Below are positions 60,330 to 64,000 of a stretch of 64,000 bases of DNA, piece by piece. Source of the DNA: Sphingosinicella sp. BN140058. GTDB lineage: Bacteria; Pseudomonadota; Alphaproteobacteria; Sphingomonadales; Sphingomonadaceae. The notes beneath the pieces are model-generated. The model ran no database searches. It had not been told where the DNA came from and worked only from the letters and a program-made list of their open reading frames with translations. The position numbers and the translations under genes were made by a program. Numbering within the stretch: the first letter of the stretch is position 1; each line of letters begins with the position of its first letter. The stretch covers positions 3,605,501 through 3,669,500 of the forward strand of contig NZ_CP035501.1 in assembly GCF_004135585.1 (NCBI RefSeq), read 5' to 3'.

Positions 60330-60989
60330 ATGAGCGGAGACGTGGTGACGGCCTTGGCGGGTCTGGGTGGGGCGCTGGTTGGCGGGCCTTTGTGGAACTT
60401 CCTGATCGCCCGGCTGAACCTCGGCGCGGCAAGGGAGGAGAAGGATAGCGATCGCCTGCGCCGCGAGCTCGCCGAGGAGAAGGCGAGCCATCGCGGCTGC
60501 CTCGATCGGCTCGACGAGCTGGAGCGGAGGGTCGAGGTGGTCGAGCATCACCACAGCTCCTACCTGGCCCGGTGGATCGTCCAAGACAGCTCGCGCCGGA
60601 TCGTATGGTTGAACAATCAGGCGCTGATCATGATCTTCGCCCCGCTCGGCTATTCGCGTGTCGACGTCGTCGGCCGCCGCTTCGTCGATCTGCTCGAGGC
60701 CGATGCCGCGGCCGAGATCGAGCGGCTCGATCGCGCCGCCCTCGCCCAGCCCGGACGGGCGGCGAGCACGCTGATGCAGGTCCATCACACCCTGCCCAAG
60801 ATGATCGTCGTCAAGGTTGCCGGCATCGGCCGCGACAGCGAGCTGATCTACGAAGGCTATGCCTACAACCCGAACGATCCCGCCGAGATCGAGGCCCGCG
60901 GCGAGCAGCGCCGGCAGGAGCAATATGGCGCGTCCAAGCTGTTCCTGGCCGGGCCGGACGTGGGCGGCGCCGGTGGGCCTGTAATCTGA
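60330..60989 (+). CDS. Membrane protein with coiled coil and PAS-like domain
   Basis: A 219-residue protein. A hydrophobic N-terminal helix (about 4-25), a charged coiled coil (about 30-75, REEKDSDRLRRELAEEKASH), then a PAS-like domain (about 83-185: SSRRIVWLNNQALIMIFAPL, GRRFVDLLEADAAAEIERLD, SELIYEGYAYNP). Located just before the endolysin, where holins and spanins usually are. It could sense a ligand or the membrane state. Start ATG 60,330 has GAGGG upstream; the frame opens at 60,291 without a good site. Confidence 0.7.
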   Translation: MSGDVVTALAGLGGALVGGPLWNFLIARLNLGAAREEKDSDRLRRELAEEKASHRGCLDRLDELERRVEVVEHHHSSYLARWIVQDSSRRIVWLNNQALIMIFAPLGYSRVDVVGRRFVDLLEADAAAEIERLDRAALAQPGRAASTLMQVHHTLPKMIVVKVAGIGRDSELIYEGYAYNPNDPAEIEARGEQRRQEQYGASKLFLAGPDVGGAGGPVI

Positions 60990-60992
60990 ACG

Positions 60993-61012
60993 GCTGACCC
61001 GTTCGGGTCAGC
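60993..61012. terminator. Hairpin between the PAS-like and endolysin genes
   Basis: GCTGACCCG-TT-CGGGTCAGC, a 9-bp perfect stem in a 42-bp gap. No T run; may be a partial terminator or RNA-stability element. Confidence 0.4.
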
Positions 61013-61031
61013 GGCAACCATGGAGAATAAG

Positions 61032-61508
61032 ATGGCCTATACCCTGGGCGCGAGATCTCGCGCCGAGCTCGCCGGCGTGCATCCGAAGCTGGTGCAGGTG
61101 GTCGAGCGCGCGATCGCGATCACGCAGCAGGATTTCAGCGTGCATGACGGCCTGCGCACCGAAGCCGAGCAGCGCGAGCTCGTCCGCCGCGGTGCCTCCA
61201 AGACGATGAACAGCATGCACCGGAGGCAGGCCGACGGCTTCGGCCATGCCGTCGACCTGGTGCCGTTCATCAACGGGCAGCTTCGCTGGGAATGGAAACC
61301 GATCTTCGCGATCGCCGCCGCGGTTCGCCAGGCCGCCGGCGAGCTGGGCGTGAAGCTGATCTGGGGCGGCGTATGGGACCGCCCGCTCGAGGCGCTGCAT
61401 CCGGCGCCGGATTACATGGAGCAGGCGGTGAACGCCTACGTCACCCGTCGCCGCGGCATCGGCAAGACGGCGTTCATCGATGGCCCGCACTTCGAGCTGG
61501 CGCGGTGA
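61032..61508 (+). CDS. M15 family endolysin (L-Ala-D-Glu or D,D-peptidase)
   Basis: A 158-residue zinc peptidase that cuts peptidoglycan for lysis. Zinc ligands His63 (SMHRRQ), Asp75 (GHAVDLV) and His153 (GPHFEL); FSVHDGLRTEAEQRELV is the usual first motif. GGAG at 61,022 suits ATG 61,032; an ATG at 61,020 is in frame upstream. No signal peptide, so release needs a holin. The next gene overlaps its stop. Confidence 0.93.
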   Translation: MAYTLGARSRAELAGVHPKLVQVVERAIAITQQDFSVHDGLRTEAEQRELVRRGASKTMNSMHRRQADGFGHAVDLVPFINGQLRWEWKPIFAIAAAVRQAAGELGVKLIWGGVWDRPLEALHPAPDYMEQAVNAYVTRRRGIGKTAFIDGPHFELAR

Positions 61509-61771
61509 GCGGCGAGGAGAAGCTTGCGGCCGCGCCGCCGGTCGAAGGCTCCCGCTTCCGCGCCATCATCGGCGCGATCGCGTTGGTCGGTGGCCTGCTC
61601 GGCTTCGGCGGCCTCTACGTAATCCCGATCCCCGAGGGCAATCGCGAGCCTCTACTGCTCGCGCTCGGCCTGGTGCTGGGCTGGGGATCGACGGTGATCA
61701 GCTATGAATTCGGCTCGTCGCCGGCGGGAAGGAAGGCGGCCGAAGCGGGGCTGCGGAAGGAAGGGGTTTGA
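61505..61771 (+). CDS. Holin-like small membrane protein
   Basis: An 88-residue protein with two transmembrane helices (about 21-42, IIGAIALVGGLLGFGGLYVI; about 50-68, LLLALGLVLGWGSTVISYEF), a short charged N-terminus and a basic C-terminus. GTG start overlapping the endolysin stop by 4 nt. It is in the holin position, so it probably makes the membrane holes that free the endolysin. Confidence 0.75.
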   Translation: MSGEEKLAAAPPVEGSRFRAIIGAIALVGGLLGFGGLYVIPIPEGNREPLLLALGLVLGWGSTVISYEFGSSPAGRKAAEAGLRKEGV

Positions 61772-61795
61772 TCACACAACACTGGAGTACGAAAA

Positions 61796-61822
61796 CGGCG
61801 CGGCCGCTAAGCGACCGCGCCG
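61796..61822. terminator. Hairpin after the lysis genes
   Basis: CGGCGCGG/CCGCGCCG stem with an 11-nt loop, placed between the rightward lysis genes and the leftward YegP-like gene. Probable end of the late transcript. Confidence 0.5.
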
Positions 61823-61828
61823 AGTACG

Positions 61829-62038
61829 TTAGACGTAATGTACGGGCGTGAGCAGGCCGGTACCCTTCAGCAAGTTCACAGCGTGCTCGCAATCACGCTT
61901 GTTCTTGTAGCCTTCGCCTGACGCGACCACCTCGTGATTGCGGCCCCGGAGACGCCAGCGCCACTCGCGCGGAGCAAGCGCGTTTGCAGCGCCAAACAGG
62001 CCACGTCCGACACCGTCTTGGTATATTTGAAAGTACAT
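61829..62038 (-). CDS. YegP-like DUF1508 protein
   Basis: A 69-residue protein with the DUF1508 repeat WRWRLRGRNHEVVASGEGYK and KNKRDCEHAVNLLK. Family function is unknown (YegP in E. coli). A ribosome site, AGAGGTGA, precedes the ATG at 62,038. It lies on the opposite strand to the lysis genes. Confidence 0.85.
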   Translation of the reverse strand: MYFQIYQDGVGRGLFGAANALAPREWRWRLRGRNHEVVASGEGYKNKRDCEHAVNLLKGTGLLTPVHYV

Positions 62039-62075
62039 TTTCTATCACCTCTGGTATTTGACCAGGGTTGACGAG

Positions 62076-62115
62076 GCGCCCGTGTACGTGTGACAGGTCG
62101 CACGTACACGGGCGC
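62076..62115. repeat. 15-bp perfect inverted repeat
   Basis: GCGCCCGTGTACGTG and its exact complement CACGTACACGGGCGC surround a 10-nt loop (TGACAGGTCG). With the second hairpin at 62,163-62,194 it occupies a 370-bp gap (62,039-62,408) that has no convincing gene. It could be a terminator for one or both flanking genes or the structured part of a small RNA. Confidence 0.6.
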
Positions 62116-62162
62116 TCGGCTCCACGCACTGGCCTTGGAACCACGTGAAGCTTGCCCCGGTC

Positions 62163-62194
62163 GAGGCTCAGCGTTGCAACCGCTGAGCCTCTTT
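62163..62194 (+). terminator. Intrinsic terminator with 11-bp stem
   Basis: GAGGCTCAGCG / CGCTGAGCCTC stem, loop TTGCAAC, followed by TTTCCGTTG. The T run lies on the plus strand, so it ends rightward transcription from the region before 62,163, consistent with a small RNA from the inverted-repeat region. Confidence 0.6.
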
Positions 62195-62408
62195 CCGTTG
62201 GGGCTATCGGGCACGGTTTATCGTGTGCCCGGAATGTTCTGTCGAGTCGGACGGGGGTTTTTCCACAGGAAATCATCGAGAAACCGGGTTTTTCCGGTAT
62301 AATCGGGCGCTTTCCCATATCGAAATGTTGGCTTGCTCGGGCGCGGGGCTCATGACGAGCGCGAATCGGGGGAGAAGCCGATCCGCTTTCGCCTTACGCG
62401 AGGCTCGA

Positions 62409-62783
62409 TCAACGCTCGTCGTCATGCTCGACCACGAAGGCCAGCAGGATCTCGGCGACCTGGTCCTTGCCGCCGAGATCGAAGTCTTCATCCGGACCTT
62501 CGCCGCGCCACTCGAAACGCCACGATCTGGAATCCGTCTCCGGCGGCTCGATCGTCCAAGGGAGCGTGCGCCATCGTGCGCCGTCAGGGCAGATCCGCCA
62601 ATCGTCCTTGCAGAGCGCATCGGCGATAGCCTCGTGCACCGGTCGCAGCGAACCGAGGTTGAACGCTCGCCGGCACTCCTCTTCGTCAACGTGGATCCAG
62701 ACGGCGCCATCGGCGTCGGGACCGTTCAGCGACCACGGAAGAGCATTGTCATTGGTGGCGCGATGTTCCACGTCTGTTCTCAT
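62409..62783 (-). CDS. Accessory phage protein, 124 aa
   Basis: A protein rich in Trp and acidic residues (LPWSLNGPDADGAVWIHVDE, EECRRAFNLGSLRPVHEAIA, and WRTLPWTIEPPETD), ending EHDDER. GGGGAG lies about 10 nt before the ATG at 62,783. No family recognised; the acidic, Trp-rich character could suit a DNA-mimic or binding protein, but that is only an impression. Its start overlaps a divergent start. Confidence 0.65.
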   Translation of the reverse strand: MRTDVEHRATNDNALPWSLNGPDADGAVWIHVDEEECRRAFNLGSLRPVHEAIADALCKDDWRICPDGARWRTLPWTIEPPETDSRSWRFEWRGEGPDEDFDLGGKDQVAEILLAFVVEHDDER

Positions 62784-62997
62784 GCGCCGAATCTCCCCGT
62801 CCGACTTTCGCTTTCGAATCAAGCGTGCCCTGCAAGAGCTGTCGAGGTCAACGATCCGTGACCTGGTCGGCAAACCGGACAAGCGCGAGCAGGCGCTGGA
62901 CGTCGCTACCGAGGCGGTGGCGGAGCGCTTCGCGGGCTGCGAGGTGCAAGAGTCGGATCCGCGCCGAATGGACTTCGGCGACATGAAGAATCGCTGA
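62782..62997 (+). CDS. Accessory phage protein, 71 aa
   Basis: A helical protein (MRRISPSDFRFRIKRALQEL, then EQALDVATEAVAERFAGCEV). The ATG at 62,782 shares bases with the divergent gene's start, forming CATG; no ribosome site is visible. A leaderless or very short leader is implied. Protein-like composition is the main support. Confidence 0.55.
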   Translation: MRRISPSDFRFRIKRALQELSRSTIRDLVGKPDKREQALDVATEAVAERFAGCEVQESDPRRMDFGDMKNR

Positions 62998-63009
62998 CGG
63001 TCGGCGCCG

Positions 63010-63234
63010 ATGGCGAATGCACGTTTCGAAACGACCTTCAGCTTCAGCCGGCACAAGGCGAATTGCCGGGTGCTTTGTCAGGCCTGCGGCCATGAGATCA
63101 TCGTTGCACCTTGCGCCTTCTCGGACGTGTTTCCGATCCCGGTGACGATCAAGGAAGCGGAGCGTCGTCTCCGCTGTACAGCCTGCGGCGAGAAGCGCGC
63201 GCGTCTGATACCGATCCCGATGCCGATACGCTGA
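63010..63234 (+). CDS. Zinc-ribbon phage protein, 74 aa
   Basis: Two CxxC pairs (CQAC and CTAC) about 30 residues apart form a zinc ribbon: NCRVLCQACGHE and RLRCTACGEKRARL. The rest is short beta strands (FPIPVTIKEAERR). Starts 12 bp after the preceding gene. Function unknown; similar proteins occur in alphaproteobacterial phages and plasmids. Confidence 0.7.
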   Translation: MANARFETTFSFSRHKANCRVLCQACGHEIIVAPCAFSDVFPIPVTIKEAERRLRCTACGEKRARLIPIPMPIR

Positions 63235-63357
63235 GCGCGCAAGAGCGGAGCCCGGGAGGGCGTTATCTACACTGCCACCACGATTTCGCTGTGCCGTCAG
63301 ATGGGAGGAAGGGCTGCTGAAGGTGGGGACAGGAAGTTCCCGGGCGAGCCAGAATAG

Positions 63358-63603
63358 CTACTCCCTGCCTTTACCGGCGGGTGAGTCTATCCCAACCACG
63401 ATCACCGTGAACAGCACCATCTGGTTTTTGTCGGTAACCTCGACCCGCAACTCTTCTCCGACCCACGCTAAGTCGGGCCTGTCCCGGATCAGCTCACCGG
63501 CATGGCGAGCAGCCAAAGCACGGGCTTCGGCCATAGAAGCTAGCTCCACGCCTTCTTGATCGGGGTCGTAGACGGCCCCGGCGACGTTGAAGAAGTAGAG
63601 CAT
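63358..63603 (-). CDS. DUF6894-like protein, 81 aa
   Basis: Begins MLYFFNVAGAVYDPDQEGVE with GVELASMAEARALAARHAGE, the pattern of the DUF6894 family common in alphaproteobacterial genomes and prophages. Function unknown. The flanking gaps of 123 and 94 bp hold no other gene. Confidence 0.8.
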   Translation of the reverse strand: MLYFFNVAGAVYDPDQEGVELASMAEARALAARHAGELIRDRPDLAWVGEELRVEVTDKNQMVLFTVIVVGIDSPAGKGRE

Positions 63604-63697
63604 CGGCTATCCTTAGTGGGTAGCAGGGCTTAACGCTCTAGCCTGGGTTTTGCTCACCGTGTTTGCATGCTGCATAACAGTGCCGCCGAGGCGCCTC

Positions 63698-63955
63698 TCA
63701 GAGCAGCCAGCGCAGACGGAACGCTTCCGCTTCGGCCTTCTCGTCGAACCTGAGCGCGAAGCCGCCATCTTCCCCGACATGCCCCTGCACGTTGTGCGGG
63801 CAATTCTCGACCACCCATGCCTCGCATTCGCGCGACTGAACGGTCTCGATCTTGTTGGGCGGGATCCGCACGATTTGCACGCGCTCGGCTCCTAGTCGGT
63901 GCGGTAACAAGCAGAAGGGCCGAAGGATGGCTCCCTCGGCCCACCATTCATGCAC
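63698..63955 (-). CDS. Accessory protein of unknown function, 85 aa
   Basis: MHEWWAEGAILRPFCLLPHR begins a protein with IETVQSRECEAWVVENCPHN and ends EKAEAEAFRLRWLL. Looks like a small alpha/beta fold with two cysteines. The start is not secured by a clear ribosome site and could be an internal one if the gene begins further right, beyond the window's last bases. No family recognised. Confidence 0.55.
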   Translation of the reverse strand: MHEWWAEGAILRPFCLLPHRLGAERVQIVRIPPNKIETVQSRECEAWVVENCPHNVQGHVGEDGGFALRFDEKAEAEAFRLRWLL

Positions 63956-64000
63956 TCAACGGCGTAAATATGCGCTTATTCAGCGCAATTGCAAAGCGCC

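Larger units (their letters stand above)
25373..64000. mobile_element. Temperate siphovirus-type prophage, right end outside window
   Basis: Integrase next to tRNA-Glu, lambda-style divergent early operons around a repressor, a replication module, and a complete HK97-type head and long-tail gene set in standard order, then lysis genes. Genes after 61.8 kb are small and of phage-accessory type. I searched by eye for a second copy of the tRNA 3' end (for example GGTTCGAGTCCCG) to the right and found none, so the far attachment site is probably past position 64,000. Confidence 0.9.

Noticed and set aside
62195..62210. Right attachment site (GTTGGGGCT resembling the tRNA tail GTTGGGGTC)
   Set aside because: The match is about 7 bases only and lacks the T-arm sequence expected in an attachment repeat.
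62223..62861. 212-codon plus-strand frame opposite the 62,409-62,783 gene
   Set aside because: Its translation is Arg/Ser-rich and lacks a ribosome site, while the minus-strand frame has a good one and normal composition.

Overview
The DNA is uniformly GC-rich. Its gene content (glucuronoxylan and glucan degradation enzymes, a FucP-type sugar permease, a CIRCE-free housekeeping background with argH and recJ, and HK97-type prophage genes with alphaproteobacterial relatives) points to an alphaproteobacterium, most likely a sphingomonad. This placement rests on recognised protein families only; no database search was possible. There are no rRNA genes and no CRISPR array. One tRNA gene is present.

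Positions 1-23,200 are chromosomal. After an SDR oxidoreductase, an LprI-type small protein and a GGDEF-EAL c-di-GMP enzyme comes a plant-polysaccharide locus (3.9-18.4 kb). It holds an exported GH67 alpha-glucuronidase facing a ManD-type D-mannonate dehydratase, then GH10 xylanase, a small lipoprotein, GH9, an aldose 1-epimerase, GH5, an aldo/keto reductase, a ROK fructokinase, a phosphomannose isomerase and an MFS hexose/fucose permease. Together they would cleave glucuronoxylan and beta-glucan outside or in the periplasm, import the sugars, and feed glucuronate-derived mannonate and hexoses into central metabolism. Two palindromes stand out as LacI-type operator candidates: a 14-bp perfect one between the GH67 and mannonate dehydratase genes, and a TGACAGC-core one that occurs twice (before GH9, and between manA and the permease). 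No regulator or TonB receptor gene lies inside the window. An ATP-grasp/flavin-monooxygenase pair, a transglutaminase-like membrane protein, argH and recJ follow.

From 25,373 to the right edge lies a temperate siphovirus-type prophage, abutting the 3' end of a tRNA-Glu gene. No right attachment site was found, so the element probably runs out of the window. Its layout is lambda-like. A leftward early operon of eleven genes (29.8 to 25.4 kb, nearly all with 4-nt stop/start overlaps) ends in an excisionase-like gene and a tyrosine integrase. A LexA/CI-type repressor (30.2-30.8 kb) sits between two operator regions that share a TACGA-N3-TCGTA motif. A rightward early operon (30.9-38.8 kb) carries Cro/CII-like regulators, a phage-borne DNA polymerase sliding clamp, a DNA methyltransferase, a stand-alone DnaA domain IV protein and a primase-polymerase/SF3-helicase fusion. 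It is followed by a dense CCTTCCGG repeat field. The late genes (39-59.5 kb) run HNH, terminase, portal, protease, capsid, an unexpected SGNH-hydrolase protein, connectors, tail tube, a tail chaperone with a probable -1 frameshift, tape measure, tail tip and tail spike. A cargo-like FkbM methyltransferase on the opposite strand, a PAS-like membrane protein, an M15 endolysin, a holin-like protein and several small accessory genes complete the visible part.
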